64,000 nt of DNA from an uncultured Acetatifactor sp. (GCA_910584375.1 CAJUAH010000008.1:97708-161707); one strand, 5' to 3'. Shown: positions 41,991 to 51,836, numbered from the stretch's first letter. Made by a program: numbers and translations. Notes: a model not told the origin generated them from the letters alone.

Positions 41991-42986
41991 TCATCGTATA
42001 ATATCCTGATATTTCAGCCGAACCAGCGTATAGTCCAGCACCAGCTCCCGGCCGCTGCCGCCGTTCATCAGCGTCACCAGCTCCTCCACCGCCTCCCTGG
42101 ATATCCTGGAAAAATCCTGGCGCACCGTATTCATCTGCTGTCCCACATAACCCATCAGCGTCAGCCCGTCAAAGCCGCATACCGGGCGAAAGATATCCAT
42201 GTCCGTCAGGGCCCGCATGGCTCCTATCGCCATCAGATCGGAGGCACAGACAATCATGTCCTGGTCTTTGGCATATTTCAGCGTCAGTTCTCTGGCCGCT
42301 TTTTCCGAAAACTCACCGCTGCGGACGATCATATCCAACTTATAGTCGTCGGCAAATCTTTCCATGCCCCGGATCCGCTCTTCCGTCACATAACCGTTCC
42401 TCTTACCGGCGATATACAATACCTTTTTATAGGGGATGGTATCCATCCGCATGGTCTTTTCCGCCACCGCGTACTGCGCCCCCGCCTGATCGATCCATAC
42501 ACAGGAGGTACACTCATTCATCAGGGGCGCGTCCACCGACACGATCTGAAAGACCCGCCTTCTGATCAGTTCCTGCAATACCTGATCCTCTTTGGATATG
42601 CCATAGATAATGATCCCATTGATACTCTGTGAGCGAAAGTATCCGATGACCTCCTCCACGCTCATACCCTCCAGCATGGAAAAAAATACCGTCACCACAT
42701 CCAGAGCGTGCTCCCTGGCACAGGCCAGCGCGCCCGCCAGATACTGCATGCTGATCTCGTCTATGGCCTGGGTGCTGGTATGCAGATGGATCAGCAGCGC
42801 GATCCGACCCGCCTGTTTGGACGAGAGCGCCGCCGCCACGGCATTGGGCACAAAACCCAGCTCTTCGATGGCGGCATTTACCTTCTGCCGGGTCTCCTCG
42901 CTGATATTGGGATAATGATTCAAAACTTTTGAGACCGTGGAGATAGCCACGCCAGCCCTTGCGGCCACTTCTTTGATAGACGCCAC
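41991..42986 (-). CDS. LacI family transcriptional regulator
   Basis: 331 residues from GTG 42986 (AAGGGGGAA ahead). N-terminal helix-turn-helix SIKEVAARAGVAISTVSKVL and hinge, then a sugar-binding-protein core (LHTSTQAIDEISMQYLAGAL, FDGLTLMGYVGQQMNTVRQD). The target is unknown: the only co-directional neighbour is the acyltransferase gene, 15 bases upstream, so both are probably on one transcript. No transporter or glycosidase is adjacent. Confidence 0.92.
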   Translation of the reverse strand: MASIKEVAARAGVAISTVSKVLNHYPNISEETRQKVNAAIEELGFVPNAVAAALSSKQAGRIALLIHLHTSTQAIDEISMQYLAGALACAREHALDVVTVFFSMLEGMSVEEVIGYFRSQSINGIIIYGISKEDQVLQELIRRRVFQIVSVDAPLMNECTSCVWIDQAGAQYAVAEKTMRMDTIPYKKVLYIAGKRNGYVTEERIRGMERFADDYKLDMIVRSGEFSEKAARELTLKYAKDQDMIVCASDLMAIGAMRALTDMDIFRPVCGFDGLTLMGYVGQQMNTVRQDFSRISREAVEELVTLMNGGSGRELVLDYTLVRLKYQDIIR

Positions 42987-43001
42987 TAAAGTTCCCCCTT
43001 T

Positions 43002-44114
43002 TTACTCTTTTGCCTGTCTTTTACAGACTGCGCACAGCCTGCCCGGCAGCTTTACCAGCAGTTTTTCCAGCAGCCTGAAAAGCAGAGCCACCGCCGCCGA
43101 TACCAGCAGTACTGCCAGATATACGCCGATATCCAGCCGCACAAGAGGCTTGACGACAAGGTACAGGAATCCGAACACGAAACCGTGTACCAGCCAGATA
43201 TATGTAGACTGCCGCCCCCACCACGCCAGAAAGACGCAGAGCGGTTTCACGTAATCCAGCAGCGTCAGTAGTCCAAAGATCAGAAGAGGCGTCAGCAAAA
43301 AGTCGATCTTCGCATACGCCGCGTCCGTGGCCAGATATACCCGCAGCGCCACAGAAAAGACCAGCAGCGCCACAGACACGCACACCGGCGCCCAGCCGCC
43401 CAGCCGCCGCAGCTGCCTGTCCGCCCGCTGGTACAGAGCGTACCGAGCCGTCAGATATCCCACTATAGCTATCAGCAGAAAGGACACCCTCATACTCCTG
43501 ATAAACGCCAGCGTCAGGTTCCACAATTCCCGCCGCCAGAACAGTCCTATTGCCATCACGGCTGCTCCCGCCAGAACCAGCGCCAGAAAAAAAGTCCGCT
43601 TTACCCTCCGCTGCTCCGGCTGTTCAAAACGGGTCAGAAACAGATCCAGCAGGGGAAGGGTCAACAGGATCTTGCCATACTGCTCCACATACCACCAGGC
43701 CCCATTATAAGTGGGGTTAAAAGCCGTCAGATTTCCCGGAAACTGCTCCGGCATAAAGGGCTGTTTCAGGATGCCGAAGAACAGAACCATATAGACCGCC
43801 AGCACCAGCCACATTTTGCCGTACAAGCGCGCGATCCGCCGCAGCGACTCCCGGTACTGTGCCAACAGACGTCCTCCGAACCGTTCCCCATCCTGCCTTT
43901 GCATCACATAATACATGCCGTATCCGCTTACAAAAGCAAATATGCCCACGCAGAGCTTGCATAGCCATGCGATCTTCCGCGCCGTGTCCGCCTGCATAAA
44001 CGGCAGCAGGGAGTCATATTCCACCGCAAAGGAAAACAGGTGGTGGTATACCATCATCAATATGGCCACCCCCTGCAGCACCGCGGACTGTTTTTTTGTT
44101 ATTCCATTCTCCAC
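43002..44114 (-). CDS. acyltransferase family 3 membrane protein
   Basis: 370 residues from GTG 44114 (GGAGG nine bases ahead). Ten or so membrane segments; the N-terminal LQGVAILMMVYHHLFSFAVE holds the histidine typical of acyltransferase 3 enzymes (OafA type), and KLCVGIFAFVSGYGMYYVM the second block. These enzymes O-acetylate surface sugars or peptidoglycan. Co-transcribed with a LacI-type regulator. A TATACT box lies at 44158-44153. Confidence 0.85.
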   Translation of the reverse strand: MENGITKKQSAVLQGVAILMMVYHHLFSFAVEYDSLLPFMQADTARKIAWLCKLCVGIFAFVSGYGMYYVMQRQDGERFGGRLLAQYRESLRRIARLYGKMWLVLAVYMVLFFGILKQPFMPEQFPGNLTAFNPTYNGAWWYVEQYGKILLTLPLLDLFLTRFEQPEQRRVKRTFFLALVLAGAAVMAIGLFWRRELWNLTLAFIRSMRVSFLLIAIVGYLTARYALYQRADRQLRRLGGWAPVCVSVALLVFSVALRVYLATDAAYAKIDFLLTPLLIFGLLTLLDYVKPLCVFLAWWGRQSTYIWLVHGFVFGFLYLVVKPLVRLDIGVYLAVLLVSAAVALLFRLLEKLLVKLPGRLCAVCKRQAKE

Positions 44115-44198
44115 GTGAATCGGCCTCCAGACTTAACCTCAAACTTCTTATCAGTATAGCACATCTATACGATCATTGAAACCCTTTTTTGCGCAGCC

Positions 44199-44233
44199 AA
44201 AAACCGGCTGTGCGGATCGCTCCACACAGCCGG
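44199..44233 (-). terminator. terminator of chemotaxis operon
   Basis: Nine-base stem CCGGCTGTG/CACAGCCGG with a 12-base loop; on the minus strand it is followed by TTTTT. It lies 20 bases after the stop of the MCP gene. Confidence 0.8.
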
Positions 44234-44252
44234 GTCTTAACCATATATGCTG

Positions 44253-45722
44253 TTAGTATTTTCCAAACCCGTCCCCGCCCAGGGAAATGATCTGCTCATT
44301 TGCGCTGGGAGACGCCGTAAAGGAGCCGATGCTGGAACTGGAGGAGGCAACCGCCGTATTGTTGAGACGGTAAATGGAGAGTTTCTCCCGCATTCTGTCT
44401 GCCTGGTTGGAAAGTTCCTCGCTGGCGGACGCGCACTGCTCGCTGGTAGCGGAGTTGGTCTGTACCACCTGGGATACCTGGGTGATGGCCTGCTTGATCT
44501 GGGCGCCGCTGGTAGCCTGATAGTTACATGCCTGCGCAATATTGTTGATCAGTACTTCACTCTGATTTACAACATCTGTGATCGTATCCAGAGCCTTGGC
44601 TGTCTCGTCGGCCATCTGGGAGCCCTGGCTGACCTTCTGAATGGAATCTTCGATCAGACCTGCGGTCTCGGAAGCTGCCGCCGCACTCTTCGCCGCCAGA
44701 CTTCTAACCTCTTCCGCTACTACCGCAAAGCCCTTACCGGCCTCACCGGCTCTGGCTGCCTCAACGGCGGCGTTCAGAGCAAGGATATTGGTCTGGAACG
44801 CGATATCGTCTATAACCTTGATGATCTTGGATATGCTCTCGGAGGACTTGTTGATATCCTGCATAGCCGCCATCATGTCCTGCATACGCACATTGCCCTG
44901 CTTGACATCCTTGATCGCGGTCTTGACCAGCTCTGTAGCCTGATTGGCCTGCTCCGCATTCTGCGCGGTGGCCTCAACGATCTCATCCATGGAAGCGGTG
45001 ATCTGCTCAATGGCGCTGGCCTGTTCTGTGGAACCCTGAGCCAGAGACTGGCTGGCGCTGGCCATCTGGGAGGAACCGATGCTTACCTGATATGCGGCGT
45101 CGCTGATATTGCTCAGTACCTGGTTGTTGTCCTCAACCAGCTTTTTCAGGGACTGTCCCATCAGATCTTCAGCACACCTGGGGTTTACAACCACGGTCAG
45201 ATTGCCCTTGGACACTTCTTCCGCGATACCTGCCTGGTACTTGATATTGTCGATCACGGTCCGATACTCATCAACCAGATCGCCAAACTCGTCGTTGTTA
45301 TACTTCACCATCTCAACATCCACACGTCCCTGGGCGATTTCACTGGCAGCACGGGACAACTGCGCCACAGACTTGTTGATGGTCTTTATCAGGGAATAGG
45401 CAATAATCAAAGTGATTATGACGGAAACCACGATCAAGCCAACGCTGACCAGATTGGAGATAGTGGCGGTTCTCGCAATAAGAGCGTTGTCATCCACCAT
45501 CGAGGCCTTGAGGGTATCGGTAACCACCTTCGCCTTTGCCTCGTCCGCTCCGATATCTTCCATTGTTGCCGTTATGGTAGTGAACTGCTGCGTCTGCATT
45601 GTCCCGATCGTATTTTCAATCCTTTTCACGGAAGTTATACCTACCAATACGTTTATAATCGTAAGTAAAATCGGGATCGCGAAACCAATGATCATCTTTG
45701 TTTTCATCTTCATATTTTTCAT
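44253..45722 (-). CDS. methyl-accepting chemotaxis protein
   Basis: 489 residues. Membrane segments at 11-30 and 91-112 enclose only about 60 outer residues, too few for a Cache or PAS sensor. A HAMP domain (113-165) is followed by a second HAMP-like unit (165-210). The signalling coiled coil has its hairpin tip at 305-346 (DDIAFQTNILALNAAVEAAR). The C-terminus ends GGDGFGKY after a Ser-rich linker and lacks the NWETF tether. It binds CheW and CheA. Last gene of the chemotaxis operon, five bases after cheW. Confidence 0.95.
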   Translation of the reverse strand: MKNMKMKTKMIIGFAIPILLTIINVLVGITSVKRIENTIGTMQTQQFTTITATMEDIGADEAKAKVVTDTLKASMVDDNALIARTATISNLVSVGLIVVSVIITLIIAYSLIKTINKSVAQLSRAASEIAQGRVDVEMVKYNNDEFGDLVDEYRTVIDNIKYQAGIAEEVSKGNLTVVVNPRCAEDLMGQSLKKLVEDNNQVLSNISDAAYQVSIGSSQMASASQSLAQGSTEQASAIEQITASMDEIVEATAQNAEQANQATELVKTAIKDVKQGNVRMQDMMAAMQDINKSSESISKIIKVIDDIAFQTNILALNAAVEAARAGEAGKGFAVVAEEVRSLAAKSAAAASETAGLIEDSIQKVSQGSQMADETAKALDTITDVVNQSEVLINNIAQACNYQATSGAQIKQAITQVSQVVQTNSATSEQCASASEELSNQADRMREKLSIYRLNNTAVASSSSSIGSFTASPSANEQIISLGGDGFGKY

Positions 45723-45727
45723 AATCT

Positions 45728-46279
45728 TTATACCTCTCTCTCTTCCGCTTCTAAATTGTTTGCCTGCTCCAAAACCGACATGTCTTCATCATTCAGCAGC
45801 TTTTCGGGATCCAGCAGGAGCTTTACCGAGTCTCCTACCTTTCCGATGCCGTATACATATTTGTTCTGAATCTTATCCGCTTTGCCGATGCTGGGCGGCG
45901 GCAGAATGTTCTCCTCCCGGATCTCCACCACTTCCGCAATCTTTTCAATGATCAGCCCCACCACCGTGGACTGCACATTGATCACAATAATACACGTCCT
46001 GTCGTCATACTCAAAAGGCTTTTGCTTAAAGCGAAGACTGATGTCTATGACCGGGATGATCTTTCCTCGCAGATTGATCAGCCCCTTAATATAGTCAGCT
46101 GTCTCCGGAATCGCCGTTATAGCCTGAAACTGTATGATCTCGTTGACGTACTGGATCTTCAAGCCGAAATATTCGTTGCCTGACTTGAAAGTCATGTACT
46201 TGCCCTTCTGCGCGTCTCGCTCGTCACGGGCAGTCTGTCCATTGTCTGTCTGACTTATAACTTCATTGGTTACGTCCAT
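45728..46279 (-). CDS. cheW: chemotaxis coupling protein CheW
   Basis: 183 residues. The CheW fold spans about 25-165: YMTFKSGNEYFGLKIQYVNE, IPETADYIKGLINLRGKIIPVID, then VGLIIEKIAEVVEI. It links CheA to receptors. N- and C-terminal tails are longer and more acidic than in E. coli CheW (167 residues). It follows cheA with a 23-base gap. Confidence 0.95.
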   Translation of the reverse strand: MDVTNEVISQTDNGQTARDERDAQKGKYMTFKSGNEYFGLKIQYVNEIIQFQAITAIPETADYIKGLINLRGKIIPVIDISLRFKQKPFEYDDRTCIIVINVQSTVVGLIIEKIAEVVEIREENILPPPSIGKADKIQNKYVYGIGKVGDSVKLLLDPEKLLNDEDMSVLEQANNLEAEEREV

Positions 46280-46302
46280 GCAGCTACCTCCTTTTCGTAT
46301 AG

Positions 46303-48438
46303 TTATTCTATCAATCCTACCGGATCAAGTATCAGTGCAATGCTGCCGTCACCTAACTGTGTGCAGCCGGACAGACCTTTTACTTTCTTGATATAAGAAG
46401 GAATGGGTTTCACCACGATCTCCTGCTCGCCTATCAGTCTGTCCACGAAGAGACATATGGCCTTCCCTTCCACCTCAAAGATCAACATCATGCCATCTTC
46501 CACCGATTTGCGGTAATCTTTCAGGCCGTACCACTCTCCCAGTCTGAGCACGGGATAACATTCTCCCCGAATCATGATGTACTCGTCGCCGTTGGGCTCG
46601 TGAATCATCATGTCCTCCTTCACGCTGACAAACTGCTTGATAACGCCTGTCTCCACCACAAAGGAAGAAGTACCCGTCTCCATGACGATACCGTCTATGA
46701 TCGCCAGCGTCAGAGGAATCTTCAGGGTCATGGTGCTGCCCATGCCCGCCTCGCTCTCGATCTCCAGCGCTCCGCCTATGGCCTGAATGTTCTGAACCAC
46801 CACATCCATACCTACGCCGCGGCCGGAATACTCCGTGACCTGCTCGTTGGTGGAAAAGCCCGGCAGCGTGATAAACTTGAACACTTCCTTGTCCGTGTAT
46901 TCGCTCTCCGGTTTTCCCTCGTCCAGCAGACCCTGTTTTCTGGCTTTCGCAAGAATCTTCTCCCGATCCAGGCCTTTGCCGTTGTCCGTCACGCTGATCC
47001 AGACCTTGCCCGCCTCCGTCTTGGCGGTAAGAGTAACCTTGCCCTTGCCCAGCTTACCGCTCTCCTTGCGCTCCTCATTGGTTTCAATACCGTGATCCAC
47101 GGCGTTACGCACCAGATGCATCAACGGGTCTGAGATATTCTCGATGATGTTCTTATCCACCTCGGTATGCTCGCCGATCATCTCAAAATCAATGTCCTTG
47201 CCCAGCTTGCGGGAGACGTCAAAGACGATCCTGTTCATCTTCTGGAACAGATTGGTAAGAGGCATCATACGCATGGACATGATCACGTTCTGCAGATCCG
47301 TGGAGATCTTGGACATCTGTGCCGCCGCCTTATTAAAGTTGGAAAGGTTCAGGCCCGGTACCTTCAGATCGGGGTTCTGCAGCACTACGGATTCCGCGAT
47401 GACCAGCTCACCGATCAGATCCATCAGCTGATCCATCTTATTCACATTTACGCTGATAAACGCCTCTTTCGCGCCTTTCTGCTTATCTTTCGCAAGTTTT
47501 TTGGGACGGCCCGGCTCCTTGTTCTGAATGACAAAATCACCGGGAGCCATCTGGGGCTTGGCCGCTTCCTTCTTCTCTGCCTCTTTCTCCGCCTTGGCTT
47601 CTATGTCCTCCACGCTCGACTCCAGATCGATCTGGGGGGCATGGTCTCCGAAGTCAAATCCCAACAGAAACTCTTCCGCCTTGCACTCATAGACATCAAC
47701 TTTTTCAATGTCATAGCCGACGCCGATCAGATCCCTGATCTCTGCCTCCGTACACTGCGCCTGCAGCAGAATCTTAAATCCATCCTTCAGGATGACGTCC
47801 CCGCTGGACTCGTCGGAAATGATATCCTCCGGTGAATACAGCAGATCCTCCGCGATCTCCTTGAGCGCATAGACCACTTTGTAGGCATGGACGTTGGCCA
47901 TCACCGTCTCCGGCGAGAATGTGATATATATCTTGTAGAAACGGCTTGCATCCGTGGCAACGGGAGCTATGTAGAACTGTTTTGGTTCCTCATGCACATT
48001 CTCAGGCATCAGGGCGTCCTCTCCCACCCCTTTCTTGATGGCCTCCAGAAAAGCGTCCAGCTCCTTGATAATGCCCTTTGAATCTCCGTCGGCTGCGTTT
48101 CCGTTGCGGATCTTCTCCATCTCCGCAGTGATGAAATCCGCCACTTCCAGCACATGCTCCACCAGTTTTAAATGCGGCACATGCTCGGGATGGGACTCTC
48201 TCAGATAAAAGAAAACGTCTTCCAGCTTGTGGGCCACCGCTGTGATGTCGTCAAACATCATGATACCCGAGGAACCCTTGATGGTGTGCATGGTCCTGAA
48301 TATCTCATTGATGCTGTCCTCGTCAAAGCACTCCGCGTCCTTCTGCTCCAGCACAATTTCCTGCAGCTGTTCCAGGAGCTGACCGTTTTCAAACAGATAG
48401 ATGTCCAACATTCCCTCTGTGTTAAATTCTTCAGCCAT
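46303..48438 (-). CDS. cheA: chemotaxis histidine kinase CheA
   Basis: 711 residues. Domains in order: HPt with H51 (RTMHTIKGSSGIM), a P2-like region (about 165-265), dimerisation helices (MDQLMDLIGELVIAESVV), HATPase with N box HLVRNAVDHGIE, G1 DNGKGLDREKI and G2 GRGVGMDVV, and a C-terminal CheW-like domain. It autophosphorylates on H51 and passes the phosphate to CheY and CheB encoded upstream. Linker 265-320 is rich in Lys, Glu and Ala. Confidence 0.96.
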   Translation of the reverse strand: MAEEFNTEGMLDIYLFENGQLLEQLQEIVLEQKDAECFDEDSINEIFRTMHTIKGSSGIMMFDDITAVAHKLEDVFFYLRESHPEHVPHLKLVEHVLEVADFITAEMEKIRNGNAADGDSKGIIKELDAFLEAIKKGVGEDALMPENVHEEPKQFYIAPVATDASRFYKIYITFSPETVMANVHAYKVVYALKEIAEDLLYSPEDIISDESSGDVILKDGFKILLQAQCTEAEIRDLIGVGYDIEKVDVYECKAEEFLLGFDFGDHAPQIDLESSVEDIEAKAEKEAEKKEAAKPQMAPGDFVIQNKEPGRPKKLAKDKQKGAKEAFISVNVNKMDQLMDLIGELVIAESVVLQNPDLKVPGLNLSNFNKAAAQMSKISTDLQNVIMSMRMMPLTNLFQKMNRIVFDVSRKLGKDIDFEMIGEHTEVDKNIIENISDPLMHLVRNAVDHGIETNEERKESGKLGKGKVTLTAKTEAGKVWISVTDNGKGLDREKILAKARKQGLLDEGKPESEYTDKEVFKFITLPGFSTNEQVTEYSGRGVGMDVVVQNIQAIGGALEIESEAGMGSTMTLKIPLTLAIIDGIVMETGTSSFVVETGVIKQFVSVKEDMMIHEPNGDEYIMIRGECYPVLRLGEWYGLKDYRKSVEDGMMLIFEVEGKAICLFVDRLIGEQEIVVKPIPSYIKKVKGLSGCTQLGDGSIALILDPVGLIE

Positions 48439-48469
48439 ACTTTCTCCTTTCCTGTAAAATTTTATCAGA

Positions 48470-48862
48470 TTATATCAGACCCAGTTTTTTCATGGCCTGC
48501 TCAAATCTCTCCTTGTCAATGGGCTTGCCGGAGTAGATTGTACAGCCCAGCTCAAATGCCATCTTCACATTCTTTTCATCGTTGAGAGCGGTGGTCATGA
48601 TTACCTTCGCCCTCTTATCCTCCGCAATCCCCCGATCCTTTTCCAGATTACGGATCCCCATCAGCGCCTGGTATCCGTCCATGACCGGCATCATGATATC
48701 CAGACACACCAGATCGTAGGGCTCGCCGTCCTCCAGCGCCATCATGAAAGCGTCCACAGCTTCCATGCCGTCCACCGTCACATCGCACTCACCGTATTTG
48801 GACAGGAAACCAACCATAAATTTCCTTGTGACAAAATCGTCTTCCGCCAGCAAAATCTTCAT
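48470..48862 (-). CDS. cheY: CheY-like response regulator
   Basis: 130 residues, receiver domain only. Acidic pair D8-D9? (AEDD), phospho-acceptor D55 (CLDIMMPVMDG), T90/T91 switch and K113 (SGKPID). Between cheB and cheA, so it is the natural CheA target. It lacks some residues of the flagellar-motor-binding face of E. coli CheY as far as can be judged by eye. Without flagellar genes in the window its output is open. Confidence 0.9.
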   Translation of the reverse strand: MKILLAEDDFVTRKFMVGFLSKYGECDVTVDGMEAVDAFMMALEDGEPYDLVCLDIMMPVMDGYQALMGIRNLEKDRGIAEDKRAKVIMTTALNDEKNVKMAFELGCTIYSGKPIDKERFEQAMKKLGLI

Positions 48863-48886
48863 ATCTCTTGCCCCTTCCTTTCTGTT

Positions 48887-49921
48887 CTACATTTTATTCA
48901 GCACCGCATAGGTTCTCTTGGAAACGTCCTGCAGTTTCTCCTGAAACTCCACAGCCCCCAGGTCATACGCCACCTTGGGCATGCCGTACACCACGCAGGT
49001 GGACTCATCCTGTCCGATGGTCCTCGCTCCGGCCCTGCGCATCTCCAGCAGACCTCTGGCGCCGTCTCCGCCCATACCCGTCAGGATAATGCCCAACGCC
49101 TTGGGCCCGGCCACCCTGGCCACGGATTCAAACAGCACATCCACCGAAGGGCAATGCCCGTTTACTTTAGGTCCGGCCTTGCACTCCACCTGATATACTC
49201 CGTTTACCTTAACCAACCGCATATGCCGGTCACCCCCCGGAGCGATCAGCACATGCCCCGGCTTGACCTGATCTCCCGTCTCCGCCTCTTTTACCACTAC
49301 GTTACACTGATTATCCAGTCTTTTGGCATACATATTGGTAAATCCGGGAGGCATATGCTGTACCACCACCACGCCGGGAATATCCGGGCCAAAGCCCTGT
49401 ACAACAGAAAATATCGCCTCCGTCCCGCCTGTGGACGCCCCTATGGCAACTACCAGGTCGTTTCTCTTGAGGGAGACCGCCCCGTCGTCCTGATGCTGCT
49501 GCATGACCTTCTGCTTGATCCGGCTGATGTTCGCGGTGGACGCGATCTTAATCTTCACCAGCAATTCATTCTGAATAAACGCCTCAAGCTGTTCCCGGGA
49601 AGATACGGCGGGCTTTGCCACAAAATCCACCGCGCCCACATTCAGAGCGTCGAACACCTTGTCGCTCAGAGAGCTGATCACCACCACCGGAAGAGGATAC
49701 TGCGGCATCAGCTTGCGCAAAAACTCAATGCCGTTCATTCTGGGCAGCTCCACATCCAGCGTCATCACGTCCGGCTTGTGGGCTATGATAGCGTCCCTCG
49801 CTTCATAGGGATCCCTGGCGGTAGCCACCACTTCAATAGCCGGATCCCGGCTGAGATTCTGCACCAATAACTCCCGAAACACCATGGAATCCTCAACAAC
49901 CAATACTCTAATCGGCTGCAT
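48887..49921 (-). CDS. cheB: chemotaxis methylesterase CheB
   Basis: 344 residues. Receiver domain with phospho-acceptor D56 (TLDVELPRMNG) and K103, a linker, then the methylesterase domain with the catalytic triad S163 (GASTGGTEA), H189 (QHMPPGFT) and D286 (GMGGDGARG). It removes methyl groups from the MCP and deamidates Gln sites. Seven bases separate it from cheR. Confidence 0.96.
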   Translation of the reverse strand: MQPIRVLVVEDSMVFRELLVQNLSRDPAIEVVATARDPYEARDAIIAHKPDVMTLDVELPRMNGIEFLRKLMPQYPLPVVVISSLSDKVFDALNVGAVDFVAKPAVSSREQLEAFIQNELLVKIKIASTANISRIKQKVMQQHQDDGAVSLKRNDLVVAIGASTGGTEAIFSVVQGFGPDIPGVVVVQHMPPGFTNMYAKRLDNQCNVVVKEAETGDQVKPGHVLIAPGGDRHMRLVKVNGVYQVECKAGPKVNGHCPSVDVLFESVARVAGPKALGIILTGMGGDGARGLLEMRRAGARTIGQDESTCVVYGMPKVAYDLGAVEFQEKLQDVSKRTYAVLNKM

Positions 49922-49928
49922 ACATCTA

Positions 49929-50741
49929 TCACACCCCCTTCTTTCTAAATATGGACGGCTGTATCATCTCAAAAGGAGTCTGCGCCCGATCCAGTGTCTC
50001 CGTCATACCTATGAACAGATAACCGCCGGGTTCCAAAAAATCATAGACTTTCTGAAGCAGCTCATTTTTTGTACTCTCATCAAAGTATATCATAACATTT
50101 CGCAAAAAGATAGTATGCATTCTCTTCTTAAACGGAAAAGGAGACATCAGGTTGAACTGGCGGAATATGACTTCCTGTTTCAACTCTTCCTTGACAGCGA
50201 ACATCCCGTCCGCCGTCCTGTGAAAAAAGTGCCGTTTCCACTGTTCCGGTACATCCTTTAAATGCTCCTCGCTGTAAATCCCTGCCACCGCCTGCTGCAG
50301 CACCTTGGTGGAGACGTCCGTCGCCAGCACCTTGGTATCCCAGGAAGAGGACTCCAATCCGAAAAAGTCCTTGAGCACCATGGCGATCATATACGGCTCC
50401 TCCCCGGTGGACGCCGCGCCGCACCATATCCGCAGATCCTTTGTCGCCTGCGCCCTCTGCCGCAGTTCCGGCAGTACTACGCCCTTAAAAAAGTTAAAAT
50501 GTTCAAACTCCCTCATAAAATATGTATGGTTTGTGGTGAGGAGATTGACCAGTTCCTTTTCCAGTTTTCCCGAACTGTCTTTCTCCAGATCGTTCATAAA
50601 AGCGTGAAAGCTGCTCCAGCCTCCTGACTTAATGTGGTTTTCAAGTCTACCGTTCATAATGACCTTTTTCTGTCCCAGGTCGATACCGTAGCGCTGTTTC
50701 ATATAACCAGCAATCCTTAAAAACTCCTCATCCGTCATCAT
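49929..50741 (-). CDS. cheR: chemotaxis methyltransferase CheR
   Basis: 270 residues. N-terminal helical domain (LRIAGYMKQRYGIDL) and a SAM-dependent methyltransferase domain with IWCGAASTGEEPYMIAM and LATDVSTKVLQQA, and NVMIYFDESTK in the late part. It methylates Glu residues on the MCP. Adjacent to cheB. Confidence 0.95.
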   Translation of the reverse strand: MMTDEEFLRIAGYMKQRYGIDLGQKKVIMNGRLENHIKSGGWSSFHAFMNDLEKDSSGKLEKELVNLLTTNHTYFMREFEHFNFFKGVVLPELRQRAQATKDLRIWCGAASTGEEPYMIAMVLKDFFGLESSSWDTKVLATDVSTKVLQQAVAGIYSEEHLKDVPEQWKRHFFHRTADGMFAVKEELKQEVIFRQFNLMSPFPFKKRMHTIFLRNVMIYFDESTKNELLQKVYDFLEPGGYLFIGMTETLDRAQTPFEMIQPSIFRKKGV

Positions 50742-50774
50742 GGTTCCATTCCTCCATCACATCTTCAATAGTAT

Positions 50775-51836
50775 TTATCGCAGTTGTCTGGCAACTTTAC
50801 AAAATATGCTGAAAATGTCGGGGTTGAATTTACGTTCAGCCTCCTGCTGCATAATCTCCAGTGCCTTCTCCCTGTCATAACTCTGACGGTAACTTCTCTC
50901 CTCCGTCAGAGCGCAAAATATACTTGACATGGCGACAATCTGCGCAGCCAGTGGTATCTCATTTCCTCTCTTTCCCTCGGGATAACCGCTCCCATCCCAA
51001 TTCTCGTGATGGAAATGAGTAATATCCGCTGAAATCTGTATAAAATCGTTGTAATCGTTGGTGACCTTCAGGTCCTCCAGCAATTTCGTCCCGATCCGGG
51101 TGTGGCCTTTCATCCGCTCCCGTTCCTCGTCGTCCAGAGCCGTCTGCTTTTGCAGAATCTCCTTGGGAATCCCTATATTGCCGATGTCGCACAGGGGCGC
51201 CGCGTACTCCAGCGTCTCCACAAAGCTGTCCGATATCTGATCCTCAAACTGAGGGGACAGCTGCATGCTCTGGGCCAGAATACGGCAGTTGTGCCGCATT
51301 CTCTCTATGTAGTCGGCGCTGTGCCAGGAATTCTCCGCCGCCACACCGGCCAGCGCGTACAGCACATTCTTGCGCTCCTGTTCCATCTGCCGCAGCTGCT
51401 CGTTGACAGATACCTGCAGCCTCCGGTTAGCTTCCCGAATCCCCACCGTCGCCTCATACAGTTTCAGGTGGACATTCACCCTGGCCTGCACCAGCTCCGG
51501 TATAAAGGGTTTGGTGATATAGTCGCCGCCGCCCAGTTCAAATCCTTTCACGATGTCGCTGGGATCGTCAAAGGCGGATATAAAGATAATCGGGATCTCC
51601 CTGGTCTCGGCATTGGCCTTCAGTACTCTGCAAAGCTCATAGCCGTCCATCTCCGGCATGGAGATATCCGTCAGCACCAGATGGGGCGGCTCCTTCGCAA
51701 TCTGTTCCAGAGCATCCACGCCATTCTGGGCCAATACAGTCTTGCAGCCCATGTCCCCGAGAATCTCGCCCAGAATCACTCTGTTGGTCTCCACGTCATC
51801 CACGATCAGAACAACGCCGCTTGCCAAATTCTTCAT
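50775..51836 (-). CDS. response regulator with degenerate HD-GYP domain
   Basis: 353 residues. Receiver domain with phospho-acceptor D57 (TDISMPEMDG) and K109; coiled-coil linker (130-160); HD-GYP-like domain (160-350). The HD pair is replaced: CDIGNIGIP has C216-D217 where active enzymes have His-Asp, and Asn where the conserved Lys stands. H245, HH276-277 and GYP at 284-286 are kept. The loss of the metal-binding His suggests that c-di-GMP hydrolysis is lost or weak, so it may bind the nucleotide as a signal. Its ATG overlaps the histidine kinase stop (ATGA), so kinase and regulator are coupled. Confidence 0.9.
   Translation of the reverse strand: MKNLASGVVLIVDDVETNRVILGEILGDMGCKTVLAQNGVDALEQIAKEPPHLVLTDISMPEMDGYELCRVLKANAETREIPIIFISAFDDPSDIVKGFELGGGDYITKPFIPELVQARVNVHLKLYEATVGIREANRRLQVSVNEQLRQMEQERKNVLYALAGVAAENSWHSADYIERMRHNCRILAQSMQLSPQFEDQISDSFVETLEYAAPLCDIGNIGIPKEILQKQTALDDEERERMKGHTRIGTKLLEDLKVTNDYNDFIQISADITHFHHENWDGSGYPEGKRGNEIPLAAQIVAMSSIFCALTEERSYRQSYDREKALEIMQQEAERKFNPDIFSIFCKVARQLR

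Noticed and set aside
44247..45668. A 473-codon open frame on the plus strand
   Set aside because: Antisense to the MCP gene; the repetitive Leu/Gly pattern comes from the coiled coil on the other strand.
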